Source: Hymenobacter sp. APR13 (GTDB taxonomy: Bacteria > Bacteroidota > Bacteroidia > Cytophagales > Hymenobacteraceae). From it: a DNA stretch of 64,000 nt. The translations under genes and the position numbers were made by a program. Every line of letters starts with the position of its first letter. Position 1 is the first letter of the stretch. The notes under the pieces were generated by a model, which was given only the letters and a program-made list of their open reading frames with translations, made no database searches and was not told the DNA's origin. The stretch covers positions 3,467,001 to 3,531,000 of the forward strand of contig NZ_CP006587.1 of assembly GCF_000737515.1 (NCBI RefSeq). Reading direction: 5' to 3'. Positions 9,079-17,703 of the stretch are shown piece by piece.

Positions 9079-10428
9079 ATGCCTCGTTTCTCTCTCGCTT
9101 CCCTTCTCCTGCTGCTAGTCACAGCCTGCGTGCCGTTGGGTACGCCCATCACCGACCCCAACGCCGCCCGCCGGCCCGCTACGCCTGGCCAAGCCACCGC
9201 GCCGCCCGAGTACTACGCCGACAAAACCCTGCGCTACCAGGACTACACCTACGACCCCAACGTGCGCAGCGTGCAGTGCTACGTGCAGTCGGGCAGCATC
9301 AACGAAATCTTCACGCCGCCGGTGGTGCCCATCAGCCAGGAGCAGCCCATTGCCCTGGAGTTTGATGTGCTCGGCGACCAGAGCCAGCGCCTCACGGCCA
9401 AGCTCGTGCACTGCGACCTGGACTGGAAGCCGTCTATTCTCACGGATATCCAGTTTCTGAACGAGATAAACGAGATTCTCATCACCAACTACCGCACCTC
9501 CGTCAACACCAAGGTGCCCTACTACCACTACCGGATGCAGGTGCCGCGCGTGAAGCTGAGCGGCAACTACCTGCTGGTGGTGCAAAGCCCCGGCGGCACG
9601 CCGCTGCTCAGCCGCCGCCTGCTGGTGTACGACAACAGCGTGCAGATTTCGATGAAGCAGGGCATTCCGGTGGCGGGGCAGGAGCGCTATACTCTGCAGC
9701 AGATTGATTTTGGCATCCGCTACAACATGCAGCTCGTGAACCCGGCCCAGGAGGTGAAGGTGGTGCTGCGCCAGAACTTCCGCTGGGACAACGCCAAGTA
9801 CAACCTGCGCCCCACCTTCGTGCGCGACATCGACCGGCAGCTCGACTACCAGTATTTCAACTTCGAAAACGCCTTTCCGGCCTTGAGCGAGTTCCGCTTC
9901 TTCGACCTGCGCACGTTCCGCAGCCTGGGCATCGGGGTGGCGCAGCTGGATGCCGAAGCCTCGCCCCGGCAAGCGCTGCTGCAACTCGACGGCTCCCGCA
10001 ACGGCCAGGCCTACACCCAGCTCGACGACATCAACGGCCAGCGCGTGATTGAGAGCCGCGAGTACGGCAACGGCGCCACCAACGCCGACTACCTAGACGT
10101 GACGTTTCAGTTGAAGGCCGAGCAGCCCGCCGCCGGCCCCGTGTATGTGCTGGGCGCCCTCACAGACTGGCAGCTCAAAGACGAGTTCCGGCTGACCTAC
10201 GACGCCGCCAACCAGCGCTACACCGGCCACGCGCTGCTCAAGCAGGGCTACTATAACTACGTGTACGCCACCCAAACCCCGCAGGGCCCCAACAGCGTGG
10301 TGTTGGAAGGCAGCCACCAGGAAACCGAAAACCAGTACGACCTGCTGGTGTATTACCGCCCGCCGGGCACCCGCGCCGACCTGCTCATCGGCTACCAGAG
10401 CCTCGACGTGAACCGCCGCCGGCCGTGA
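9079..10428 (+). CDS. Type IX secretion system plug protein (DUF5103 family)
   Basis: A 449-residue lipoprotein: the signal peptide MPRFSLASLLLLLVTAC ends in a lipobox with Cys17. The N-terminal region (VRSVQCYVQSGSINEIF, ALEFDVLGD, LVHCDLDWKPSILTDIQFL) and the following beta-rich repeats match the DUF5103 / T9SS plug family. In Flavobacterium the plug protein closes the periplasmic or extracellular gate of the SprA translocon; that role is transferred here by family. I start at the Met immediately before the signal peptide, since the frame upstream is inside a repeat. A T9SS substrate, the metzincin at about 46.7-49.3 kb, is in the same window. Confidence 0.85.
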   Translation: MPRFSLASLLLLLVTACVPLGTPITDPNAARRPATPGQATAPPEYYADKTLRYQDYTYDPNVRSVQCYVQSGSINEIFTPPVVPISQEQPIALEFDVLGDQSQRLTAKLVHCDLDWKPSILTDIQFLNEINEILITNYRTSVNTKVPYYHYRMQVPRVKLSGNYLLVVQSPGGTPLLSRRLLVYDNSVQISMKQGIPVAGQERYTLQQIDFGIRYNMQLVNPAQEVKVVLRQNFRWDNAKYNLRPTFVRDIDRQLDYQYFNFENAFPALSEFRFFDLRTFRSLGIGVAQLDAEASPRQALLQLDGSRNGQAYTQLDDINGQRVIESREYGNGATNADYLDVTFQLKAEQPAAGPVYVLGALTDWQLKDEFRLTYDAANQRYTGHALLKQGYYNYVYATQTPQGPNSVVLEGSHQETENQYDLLVYYRPPGTRADLLIGYQSLDVNRRRP

Positions 10429-10517
10429 GGCAGCACCGACCGAACTCAGTCGAAACAGGTGAGGCTGCGTAAAACTGCAGTTCTGAACCTATTGCGCTCT
10501 GCTGAGCCTGCCGTTGC

Positions 10518-11816
10518 ATGTCGCACTACAACCTGATCCTGGTAATCCTGGGCGTGGCCATTCTGGCCGTGGCTTGGCTGCCGTCGTTGCTGAAAAAATT
10601 TCCACTCTCGTACCCGATTCTGTTTGTGGGGTTGGGGGCGCTGGTGTTCTGGTTGCCGCTGGGTTTGCCTAACCCCGACCCCGTGGCCAACTCCGGTTTC
10701 GCCATGCACCTCACCGAAATCTGCGTGACGGTGGCCCTAACCGGCACCGGCCTCAAGATTGACCGCAAGTTTTCGTTGATGCGCTGGCGGGCACCGCTGC
10801 AACTGGTGATGGTGCTCATGACCATCACTATTGGCGTGTTTGCGGTGGTAGCTTGGCGGTTGGGCGGCATGCTGCCTGCCTCGGCCGTGCTGCTGGCTGC
10901 CACGCTGGCCCCCACCGACCCCGTGCTGGCCGGCGACGTGCAAGTGGGCAAACCCGGCGAAGGCCGCGAAGACAACGTGCGTTTCGCCCTTACCGGCGAG
11001 GCCGGCCTCAACGATGGGCTGGCGTTTCCGTTCGTGTATCTAGCCATTGTGCTGCTGCCGCTGGCCGCAGTGCCTATGGCCGAGCGCCTGCTCCACTGGG
11101 CCTGGATGGATGTGGGCTACCGCATAGCGGTAGGCGTAGGGGCAGGCTGGCTGGCAGGGCGGGTGTTGTCGTTTCTGATATTTGATTTGCCGCACCGCGT
11201 CCGTATCAACCCCGAGGCCTACGGGTTTGTGGCTTTGGCCGTCACGCTCACGGCCTATGGCGTCACGGAGCTTGTGCATGGCTATGGGTTCCTGGCTGTA
11301 TTTGTGGCGGCTGTTACGTTGCGGGCGCATGAGCGCAGCCACGAATACCACACCGAGATGCACGAATTCACAGACCAGATAGAACGGCTGCTTATTGTCG
11401 TGATTCTGATTCTGTTCGGGGGCGCTATTGTGCGCGGGTTGCTGGCTCCACTCACCTGGACCGGAGCCGCGCTGGGCCTGTTTCTGCTGCTGATTTTGCG
11501 GCCGATGGGCGGTATTCTTACCTTGGGCCGCAGTCGCGTATCGTGGCCCGAGCGGTTGGTGATTTCGTTTTTCGGGATTCGGGGCATTGGCTCCTTCTTC
11601 TATCTAGCCTACGCCATTCACAGCCATCATTTCGCTGATGCGCGGGAAATGTGGGCCATTACCGGCTTCACCGTGCTGACGTCGATTGTGCTGCATGGCG
11701 CCCTGGCCACGCCCGTAATGGACTGGCTGGACCGCCGCCATGGCCGCCTTACAGCGGTGGAACTGGAAGAGCAACAAGAGGCGCGAGAAGGGGAGGCTGC
11801 GGAGCATGTGCGCTGA
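10518..11816 (+). CDS. Cation:proton antiporter, CPA1 family
   Basis: A 432-residue polytopic membrane protein with about 12 hydrophobic segments. The motifs LAATLAPTDPVLAGDVQVG and FALTGEAGLNDGLAFPF are the unwound-helix and Asp-containing ion-binding segments of the Na+/H+ exchanger CPA1 family. It should exchange Na+ or K+ for H+ across the inner membrane. The tail after about residue 410 is cytoplasmic and Glu-rich. The gene starts 89 bases after the T9SS plug gene on the same strand; a functional link is not evident. Confidence 0.9.
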   Translation: MSHYNLILVILGVAILAVAWLPSLLKKFPLSYPILFVGLGALVFWLPLGLPNPDPVANSGFAMHLTEICVTVALTGTGLKIDRKFSLMRWRAPLQLVMVLMTITIGVFAVVAWRLGGMLPASAVLLAATLAPTDPVLAGDVQVGKPGEGREDNVRFALTGEAGLNDGLAFPFVYLAIVLLPLAAVPMAERLLHWAWMDVGYRIAVGVGAGWLAGRVLSFLIFDLPHRVRINPEAYGFVALAVTLTAYGVTELVHGYGFLAVFVAAVTLRAHERSHEYHTEMHEFTDQIERLLIVVILILFGGAIVRGLLAPLTWTGAALGLFLLLILRPMGGILTLGRSRVSWPERLVISFFGIRGIGSFFYLAYAIHSHHFADAREMWAITGFTVLTSIVLHGALATPVMDWLDRRHGRLTAVELEEQQEAREGEAAEHVR

Positions 11817-11929
11817 ATCGGCACGGAATTCGGTAAGCAAGCTGGCGTAGCGTAACCTTTGTCCTGAGGAGGTTCGTTGCAGGTATATATTCTCCCGCCG
11901 CCTCCCTTTCCCAAGTTCATTCTTCTCTC

Positions 11930-13387
11930 ATGCACACAACCCTCTCGCATATTCTGTACGCCAGCTCCGCCCTGGCTCTGTTGCCCCTGGCCGATTCTCA
12001 TCCGGTGGCCACTCCGGCCGCTTCTGCTCCGGCTGCTGTAGCGCTGCCCGTACAGGGCGCCCAGCCCGATCCGCAGGTAATTGCCCAGTTCGGCCTGCTC
12101 GACAACGCCAAGCTGCAGGCTTACATTGACCAGAAGGGCATGCAGATGGGCCGTATTTCCGACCGCCCCGCCGACGTGAAAGGCTTCACGGTGGTCGATT
12201 CGCCCATCATCAACGCCTTTGCCACCCCCGACGGCCACGTGTACTTCACCCGCGGCATTCTGGCCCACTTCAACAATGAGGCCCAGTTCAGCGGGGTGCT
12301 CGGCCACGAAATCGGGCACATCACGGCCCGCCACGGCCAGAAGCAGCAGACGCGTTCCACCATTGCCAACGGCGCCCTGATTCTGGGCTCCATTCTCTCG
12401 AAGCGGGTGGCCTCCATTGCCCAGCCGGCTTCGCAGGTAGTGGGGCTGGGGCTGCTGAAATATGGCCGCGACGACGAAACCGAATCCGACCAACTGGGCG
12501 TGAAGTATTCCAGCAAAATCGGCTACGACCCGGCTTCGATGGCCGATTTCTTCCTGACTCTCTCGCGCACCGAGCAGAGCAGCGGCGCGGCCACCGTGCC
12601 CACTTTCCTGTCGTCGCACCCCAACTCCGCCGACCGTTACTCCAACGTGAAAAAGCTAGCTGCCCAGGCCGAGCAGCAGGCAGGCCGCCAGTTGGCCGTG
12701 AACCGCGACCAGTACCTGCGCCTGATTGAGGGCCTGCCCTACGGCGACAACCCGCGCGAAGGCTACGTGGAAAACAGCGTGTTCTACCACCCCGACCTGA
12801 AGTTCCAGTTCCCGATTCCGCAGGGCTGGAAGTCGCAGAACTCACCCAGCCAGTTCCAGATGGCCGAGCCCAACGGCAAGGCCGTGCAGATTCTGCTGCC
12901 TGCCGGCAACAAAGGCCTCGATGAAACCGCCCAGGCCCTGTCGCAGCAGTTGAAGCTCCAGAACGCCCAGGCCCAGAAAACCACCATCAACGGCTTCCCG
13001 GCCATGGTTATCCAGGGCGACCAGGTAGGGCAGGACCAGCAGACCGGCCAGCAGGGCATCACGGCCAGCACCTTGACCTACCTCATCCAGGACAGCCAGA
13101 CGATCTACGCCCTGGTAGGCCTCTGTGGCCCCGGCACCCTCGGCACCTACGGCGACACCTTCCAGCGCACCGCCCAAGGTTTCCGCCGTCTCACCGACGC
13201 TGCTAAAATTAACCGTCAGCCCGAACGCATCCGCATCCGCACCGCCAAAGCCGGCCAAACCTTGGCCTCGGCCCTCGCCGCCAACGGCATTTCCAGCAAG
13301 CGCTACGAGGAAATGGCCATCCTCAACGGCATGAAAACCACCGATAAAATGACGGCTGGCATGCTGTTTAAAGTGGTAGGAAAATAG
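11930..13387 (+). CDS. M48 family metalloprotease with C-terminal LysM-like domain
   Basis: A 485-residue exported protein with an N-terminal signal region (about 1-30). The zinc motif HEIGHITARHG lies near residue 125, preceded by AFATPDGHVYFTRGIL, and the third ligand Glu is in DETESDQLG. This is the BepA/LoiP-like M48 arrangement, associated with outer-membrane protein quality control. The middle holds a beta domain unlike BepA's TPR, and the end (IRTAKAGQTLASALAANGI, ending TAGMLFKVVG) looks like a LysM-type peptidoglycan-binding fold. A near-consensus promoter TAACCTTTG is at 11853-11861, one base longer than TAnnTTTG. Confidence 0.9.
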   Translation: MHTTLSHILYASSALALLPLADSHPVATPAASAPAAVALPVQGAQPDPQVIAQFGLLDNAKLQAYIDQKGMQMGRISDRPADVKGFTVVDSPIINAFATPDGHVYFTRGILAHFNNEAQFSGVLGHEIGHITARHGQKQQTRSTIANGALILGSILSKRVASIAQPASQVVGLGLLKYGRDDETESDQLGVKYSSKIGYDPASMADFFLTLSRTEQSSGAATVPTFLSSHPNSADRYSNVKKLAAQAEQQAGRQLAVNRDQYLRLIEGLPYGDNPREGYVENSVFYHPDLKFQFPIPQGWKSQNSPSQFQMAEPNGKAVQILLPAGNKGLDETAQALSQQLKLQNAQAQKTTINGFPAMVIQGDQVGQDQQTGQQGITASTLTYLIQDSQTIYALVGLCGPGTLGTYGDTFQRTAQGFRRLTDAAKINRQPERIRIRTAKAGQTLASALAANGISSKRYEEMAILNGMKTTDKMTAGMLFKVVGK

Positions 13388-13407
13388 AAGCTGTTTATGC
13401 TCTATAT

Positions 13408-13451
13408 ATAAAGCGCTAGGCTTCGAGTTTATCGAGGCTTAGCGCTTTTAT
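13408..13451. terminator. Bidirectional terminator overlapping the 3' end of the next gene
   Basis: AAAGCGCTAGGCTTCGA (13410-13426) pairs with 13432-13448 with two mismatches, flanked by A- and T-rich sequence. It lies 20 bases after the M48 stop and includes the stop codon of the convergent gene, so it could end both transcripts. Confidence 0.75.
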
Positions 13452-13988
13452 ATGCCAGGCTATTTCTTGTGGCCTAAACAGAATCCACAAGTCATCGCCT
13501 ATAGGCAGTCGAGGAAGGAAATTGTCTTCTGCGTACCAGTTGGCCACCCCCACTTGATGGGTCGCAAAGTGAAGAATCACTAGGTGCGGCTCGTTATAAA
13601 AAGTATTCTTTTTCTCGCCCTCATTCCCTTTCTCTATCCAGGTTTCTTCTTGGTGTCCGTATACCTCAAAGCTGGTTAAAGGCTGACCGATAAAGTGTTG
13701 CCAATAAACAATTGGCGGTAGATACCTTTCAGCACCGGTGCAGAACGATTCGTGTGCTATCCCTAGGCTATAGGTCATCCAGCCTGCCACGTTTACCCAA
13801 CTGAGGTATATCGTAGCGCCGCCGGCAAAGACGAGTTCCAGTTGGTGCGAGATAATATCGGTGCCGTTGTTATTGGTAGTCAGGTACTCTACTGGACATA
13901 CATCATGATAAACGACTTTTTCTAAATGGAGGCCTAGTACCTGATTTAGCGGCTGACTGATATGCTGCCGCAATGCTTGCTCCATCAT
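13416..13988 (-). CDS. Hypothetical protein
   Basis: About 190 residues, soluble, Trp- and Tyr-rich, beta-strand character. I start it at the Met pair (MMEQALRQH); the longer frame to 14012 would run into the terminator stem of the phnA-like gene. I do not recognise the family. The GC content is clearly lower than in neighbouring genes. In size, composition and isolated position it resembles immunity-type accessory proteins, but no motif proves this. Confidence 0.6.
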   Translation of the reverse strand: MMEQALRQHISQPLNQVLGLHLEKVVYHDVCPVEYLTTNNNGTDIISHQLELVFAGGATIYLSWVNVAGWMTYSLGIAHESFCTGAERYLPPIVYWQHFIGQPLTSFEVYGHQEETWIEKGNEGEKKNTFYNEPHLVILHFATHQVGVANWYAEDNFLPRLPIGDDLWILFRPQEIAWHIKALSLDKLEA

Positions 13989-14010
13989 AAATATTTGGGC
14001 GGGCGCCCAC

Positions 14011-14049
14011 AAAAGCGCCCCAGCCGATTCGTTCGGCTGGGGCGCTTAA
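14011..14049 (-). terminator. Terminator after the PhnA-like gene
   Basis: A 13-base stem (AAGCGCCCCAGCC at about 14013-14025 with its complement near 14035-14047) is followed, in the minus direction, by CTTTTG. It lies about 30 bases after the stop of the minus-strand PhnA-like gene. Confidence 0.85.
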
Positions 14050-14077
14050 GTTACTGGTTGCCGCTGAAGAAATGGCG

Positions 14078-14287
14078 TTAGGCTTTCTTCAGGAATTCGG
14101 TTTTGAGCACCATCGTGCTGCCACCGGCCCGGCCTTCAATTTCGGCGGGCGAGTTGGTGAGGCGGATATTCTTGACCACCGTGCCGCGCTTAAGCGTGAG
14201 CGAGGAGCCTTTCACTTTCAGGTCCTTGATGAGCGTCACCGAATCGCCTTCCGCGAGCAGGTTGCCGTTGCTGTCTTTTACGTCCAT
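14078..14287 (-). CDS. PhnA-like (YjdM) C-terminal domain protein
   Basis: A 69-residue protein that is almost entirely the C-terminal beta domain of the PhnA/YjdM family: [20 protein letters not shown], then [12 protein letters not shown] and ending [12 protein letters not shown]. The N-terminal zinc-ribbon found in full-length YjdM is absent, as in many Bacteroidota members. The function is unknown; the old link to phosphonate use is not supported for this family. It has its own terminator. Confidence 0.85.
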   Translation of the reverse strand: MDVKDSNGNLLAEGDSVTLIKDLKVKGSSLTLKRGTVVKNIRLTNSPAEIEGRAGGSTMVLKTEFLKKA

Positions 14288-14310
14288 GTAGCTGCTACTG
14301 AAAACAATCG

Positions 14311-14352
14311 TCTACAAAATCCGCGGAATCCGCTTTAATCTGCAAAATCCGC
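14311..14352. repeat. 11-base periodic GATT repeat, copy 1
   Basis: On the minus strand the segment reads as units of GCGGATT or GCAGATT spaced about every 9-11 bases (GCGGATTTTGCAGATT, then AAAGCGGATTCCGCGGATT). The same theme recurs at about 33473-33520 and 52742-52905. It fills most of the 67-base spacer between ychF and the PhnA-like gene. Confidence 0.65.
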
Positions 14353-14354
14353 GT

Positions 14355-15452
14355 TTACACGTTGAAGCGGAAGTGCATGATGTCGCCGTCCTGCACCACG
14401 TATTCCTTGCCTTCCACGGCCATTTTGCCGGCTTCCTTGATTTTTACCTCGGTCTTGTACTCCTGGTAGTCGGCCAGCTTAATCACCTCGGCGCGGATAA
14501 AACCTTTCTCGAAGTCGGAGTGGATGACGCCGGCGGCGGCGGGGGCTTTGTCGCCGCGGTGCACCGTCCAGGCGCGTACTTCCTGCACGCCGGCCGTGAA
14601 GTAGGTAATCAGGTTGAGCAGGGTGTAGGAGGCGCGGATCAGGCGGTTCAGGCCCGATTCGGTGAGGCCGTACTCGCCCAGGAACATCTCCTTTTCCTCG
14701 GGGTCTTCCATCTCGGCAATCTGCGACTCGATGGCGGCTGACACCAGCACCACTTCGGCGCCTTCCTGGGCCACGTGGGCCTGCAAAGCCGCCGTGTGGG
14801 CGTTGCCGGTGGTGGCGCTAGCCTCGTCCACGTTGGCCACATAAATCACGGGCTTGATGGTGAGCAGCTGCAGATCGGCTACGGCTTCCAGCTCCTCGGG
14901 CGATACGGTGAGGGCGCGGGCGTTCTGGCCGGCTTCGAGCGCCTCCTTGAAGCGCTGCAGCGCGGCTACTTCCTTCTTGGCCACGGCGTCGCCGTTTTTG
15001 GCCGAGCGCTCCGACTTGGCCAGCTTCTTATCGATGCTCTCCAGGTCTTTGATCTGCAGCTCAGTGTCAATCACGTCCTTGTCGAACACGGGGTCAACGC
15101 CGCCGGCTACGTGCACGATGTTGGGGTCGTCGAAGCAGCGGATAACGTGGATGATGGCGTCTACCTCACGGATGTTGGCTAGGAACTTGTTGCCCAGGCC
15201 TTCGCCCTTGCTGGCACCCTTCACGAGGCCGGCAATGTCCACGAACTCAATAATGGTGGGCAGCACGCGCTTGGGGTTCACCAGCTTCTCCAGAATCTGG
15301 AGGCGCTCATCGGGCACGGTAATCACGCCCACGTTCGGCTCGATGGTGCAGAACGGATAGTTGGCCGATTCGGCCTTGGCGTTGGAAAGAGCGTTGAAAA
15401 GCGTGGATTTGCCGACGTTCGGCAGGCCGACGATACCGCAGCGGAGACCCAT
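14355..15452 (-). CDS. ychF: Ribosome-binding ATPase YchF (Obg-like)
   Basis: A 365-residue P-loop protein, normal length for the YchF/OLA1 family. The G1 motif is GLPNVGKSTLFNAL at residue 7, the switch region follows in VDIAGLVKGASKGEGLGN, and the altered G4 motif (VANVDE) accounts for the family's preference for ATP over GTP. The C-terminal TGS domain runs from about 280 (ending GDIMHFRFNV). The family binds ribosomes and is linked to oxidative-stress responses. A TACCTTTG promoter element lies 63 bases upstream. Confidence 0.97.
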   Translation of the reverse strand: MGLRCGIVGLPNVGKSTLFNALSNAKAESANYPFCTIEPNVGVITVPDERLQILEKLVNPKRVLPTIIEFVDIAGLVKGASKGEGLGNKFLANIREVDAIIHVIRCFDDPNIVHVAGGVDPVFDKDVIDTELQIKDLESIDKKLAKSERSAKNGDAVAKKEVAALQRFKEALEAGQNARALTVSPEELEAVADLQLLTIKPVIYVANVDEASATTGNAHTAALQAHVAQEGAEVVLVSAAIESQIAEMEDPEEKEMFLGEYGLTESGLNRLIRASYTLLNLITYFTAGVQEVRAWTVHRGDKAPAAAGVIHSDFEKGFIRAEVIKLADYQEYKTEVKIKEAGKMAVEGKEYVVQDGDIMHFRFNV

Positions 15453-15515
15453 ATAAAAGGTGATTGAGTGACGAGAAAAGTGAGAGAAGCACGGCTAGGA
15501 GCCTGCTTCGTGGCG

Positions 15516-15523
15516 CAAAGGTA
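15516..15523 (-). promoter_or_regulatory. ychF promoter -7 element (TACCTTTG)
   Basis: On the minus strand TACCTTTG matches the TAnnTTTG consensus, 63 bases upstream of the ychF start. Confidence 0.6.
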
Positions 15524-15619
15524 CGGGGCTTTTTCGGGGAAAGCACGGCCCCAGTGCCCCCAAGGCGCGCTATGTGCTGGCCGGTGAACCCAACAGGGCC
15601 CGGACGCTGTTAGGCGGGC

Positions 15620-15718
15620 ATGTGTGAACACCACAAACCCGCCCACAAGCTGCAGCGCCTGGGCTTCTACCTGGCTGCCGGCGTGCTGCTGCTGGTCAGC
15701 CAGTATTATTCGCTCTGA
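15620..15718 (+). CDS. Candidate 32-residue membrane microprotein
   Basis: An ATG at 15620 opens a 32-codon frame ending in TGA at 15716-15718. The protein begins MCEHHKPAHKLQRLGF and then has one hydrophobic stretch, YLAAGVLLLVSQYYSL, to the C-terminus. The His/Cys-rich start followed by a single tail-end membrane helix is not what random sequence usually gives, and the frame lies in a spacer between divergent genes. A stable hairpin follows directly. There is no clear promoter or ribosome binding site, so expression is unproven. Confidence 0.45.
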   Translation: MCEHHKPAHKLQRLGFYLAAGVLLLVSQYYSL

Positions 15719-15720
15719 TG

Positions 15721-15770
15721 CCCCAACGCACAACGGCGCGCCGGGCCGAAGCCGGGCGCGCCGTTGGGGT
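15721..15770. terminator. Terminator-like hairpin between the microprotein and DUF3276 genes
   Basis: CAACGGCGCGCC (15731-15742) pairs perfectly with 15755-15766, and CCCCAAC/GTTGGGG can extend it. No T-run follows in either direction, so termination efficiency is uncertain. It separates the small plus-strand frame from the convergent DUF3276 gene. Confidence 0.55.
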
Positions 15771-15824
15771 AAATTCAGGTAAGGAACAGGGGGAGAGTAT
15801 GCGGTGTTTCGGTAGGCGCGAGGC

Positions 15825-16166
15825 TTAGAAGTTGTCGTCGGCGCGGTTCGGGTTGAACTCGCGTTCCTCGTAGGCGGGGCGGGGGCGGTCCAGCTCGGCC
15901 ACTTCTTCGGCGGTCAGCAGCTCTTCGCGCACGTACTCCACGGCGTCCTGCAGGGCATCCACGAACTTCAGGAAATCTTCCTTGTAGAGGAAAATCTTGT
16001 GCTTCTCGTAGGAGAAGGTGTCGTCGTCGCGGAGCTTGCGCTTGCTTTCTGTGATGGTCAGGTAATAGTCCTGGCCGCGCGTGGCTTTCACGTCGAAAAA
16101 GTACGTGCGTTTGCCCGCTTTAATGCGCTGGGAGTAAATCTCTTCTTGGTCGTGACGGTCTTCCAC
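15825..16166 (-). CDS. DUF3276 (PUR-domain) nucleic acid-binding protein
   Basis: A 113-residue protein. The core (IYSQRIKAGKRTYFFDVKA, then YYLTITESKR and KHKIFLYKEDFLKFVDAL) is the single PUR repeat of the DUF3276 family, related to the eukaryotic Pur-alpha fold and shown to bind DNA or RNA in Bacteroidota and spirochaetes. The C-terminal 30 residues are acidic and disordered. It is a single-gene unit with an upstream AT-rich region. The physiological role is unknown. Confidence 0.9.
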   Translation of the reverse strand: MEDRHDQEEIYSQRIKAGKRTYFFDVKATRGQDYYLTITESKRKLRDDDTFSYEKHKIFLYKEDFLKFVDALQDAVEYVREELLTAEEVAELDRPRPAYEEREFNPNRADDNF

Positions 16167-16474
16167 GGGGCCTTCTGTAAAGTTTTGTTATTCCAAGATG
16201 GTTGAATTTCAGGCCAAAGTACAACTACTGGTTCGGATATAAAAATTTCTAGGCTCTCAATTTTCTATAAACTGCTGATAGTCTTTGAGAATGGCGTTTT
16301 TTAACATGCTGCGCTTAGATTCGGGTAGCAACATGCAATTGCCGGATACAAATTCGAAGCAGGATTATATTAGATTAATACTATGCCGGGGCCACCTTGC
16401 CCGGTTATTTGTTTCTTTGGAAAAGCAATCCGGGCCCGTCAGGCTTCGGAGCGTATTGCCTTATTCGTATCCGC
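16167..16474. other. Gene-free AT-rich spacer
   Basis: This 308-base stretch between the divergent DUF3276 and DUF58 genes is lower in GC than its surroundings. It contains short AT runs but no repeat, hairpin or convincing TAnnTTTG element that I could defend. The open frames that cross it have no protein-like features and run into the DUF58 gene. Confidence 0.5.
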
Positions 16475-17401
16475 ATGGCCCAACCGCTTGACCTCGCCGC
16501 CGTCCGCTCGTTTGAAAACCTGGAATTCCTGGCTCGCCAGCTGGTCGAGGGCTTCATTACGGGCCTGCACCAGTCGCCGTACCACGGATTTTCGGTGGAG
16601 TTTTCCGAGCACCGCCTCTACAATCCCGGAGAAAGCACCCGCCACCTCGACTGGAAGATCTTTGCCCGCACCGATAAGCTGTTTGTGAAGCGCTACGAAG
16701 AGGAAACCAACCTGCGCTGCCACCTGCTGCTCGACGTGAGTGCCAGCATGTACTACCCCGCGCCCGGCCACGACAAGCTGCGGTTTGCGGTGCTGTGCGC
16801 GGCAGCCCTCACCACGCTGCTGCAGAAGCAGCGCGACGCCGTGGGCCTGGTCACGTTCAGCGACAAAGTGGAGCTGCAGACGCCAGTGCGCTCCACCAGC
16901 ACCCACCGCCACACCCTGCTGCTGGCCCTGCAGCAACTGCTGGAGCGGCCCCCGGCGGCGCCCCGCGCCACCGCCACCACCGATGTGGCCGGCGTCATTC
17001 ATACCATCGCGCAGCAAATCCCGAAACGCTCGTTGGTGGTGCTGTTTTCCGACATGCTGGGCCGGGCGCCCGAGGAGCAGACCGCTACGCTGGCCGCCTT
17101 GCAGCACCTGCGCCATCAGCACCACGAGGTGCTGCTGTTCCACGTGATGGACCGCGCCACCGAGGCCAACTTCGACTTCCAGGACCGGCCTTACTTGTTC
17201 GAGGACATCGAAACCGGCGAAACGCTGAAGCTGCAGCCGGCCCAGGTGCGCGAGCAGTACCGCACGGCCATGCGGGCCTACGAGCACGAGCTGGCCCTGC
17301 GCTGCGGGCAGTACAAGATTGATTTCGTGCCGGTGGATATCCGCGAGCCGTTCGACAAGGTGCTCTACGCCTACATGGTGAAGCGCGGGAAAGTGCGCTA
17401 A
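16475..17401 (+). CDS. DUF58 domain protein
   Basis: A 308-residue soluble protein. The DUF58 core RLYNPGESTRHLDWKIFART and KRYEEETNLRCHLLLDVSASM includes a DxSxS metal-ion-dependent adhesion motif as in von Willebrand A folds. I start at the ATG of MAQPLDL, since the longer frame adds 26 residues without family similarity. It is a paralogue of the DUF58 gene at 35617-36519 but is not linked here to MoxR or Bat genes. The following small membrane-protein gene starts 15 bases later. Confidence 0.9.
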   Translation: MAQPLDLAAVRSFENLEFLARQLVEGFITGLHQSPYHGFSVEFSEHRLYNPGESTRHLDWKIFARTDKLFVKRYEEETNLRCHLLLDVSASMYYPAPGHDKLRFAVLCAAALTTLLQKQRDAVGLVTFSDKVELQTPVRSTSTHRHTLLLALQQLLERPPAAPRATATTDVAGVIHTIAQQIPKRSLVVLFSDMLGRAPEEQTATLAALQHLRHQHHEVLLFHVMDRATEANFDFQDRPYLFEDIETGETLKLQPAQVREQYRTAMRAYEHELALRCGQYKIDFVPVDIREPFDKVLYAYMVKRGKVR

Positions 17402-17403
17402 GC

Positions 17404-17411
17404 TACCTTTG
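17404..17411 (+). promoter_or_regulatory. -7 element (TACCTTTG) next to a start codon
   Basis: TACCTTTG ends only 5 bases before the ATG of the small membrane-protein gene, so transcription from it would give a leaderless or nearly leaderless mRNA. Confidence 0.55.
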
Positions 17412-17416
17412 CCCCT

Positions 17417-17686
17417 ATGCAGTTTTTCTCGTATCTGGGTTACCTAGGGTTTGCGCTGACGCTGATCCTGCCCGCACTGGCCACCGTGTATATTGCCCGC
17501 ATGTATGGCCGCTCGTGGCGGCTATGGCTGCTGCTGTCGGTGCTGTTGCCGTTTGTGTCGGTGCTGCTGATTATTGTGGTGGTGAGCCGCGAAAGTTTGC
17601 GGCAGGAGCGGGAAGAAGATGCCCGCGTGGCCGCTGAGAAAGCCGCGCGCCGCCGGCCCGGTGCCGGCACCCCCGACGCGCAATAG
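17417..17686 (+). CDS. Small two-helix membrane protein
   Basis: An 89-residue protein with two hydrophobic segments (about 5-27 and 34-57, e.g. LLLSVLLPFVSVLLIIVVV) and a charged Arg/Glu/Ala-rich cytoplasmic tail. I do not recognise a family; it is in the size range of phospholipase_D-nuclease N-terminal-like small membrane proteins but lacks a diagnostic motif. Either it is co-transcribed with the DUF58 gene 15 bases upstream or it is driven by the TACCTTTG element immediately before its ATG. Confidence 0.7.
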   Translation: MQFFSYLGYLGFALTLILPALATVYIARMYGRSWRLWLLLSVLLPFVSVLLIIVVVSRESLRQEREEDARVAAEKAARRRPGAGTPDAQ

Positions 17687-17703
17687 GTGGCTGCGGCCGG
17701 CCG

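Noticed and set aside
16285..16491. Small open frame upstream of the DUF58 gene
   Set aside because: No start signal or protein-like features, and it runs into the DUF58 start in another frame.
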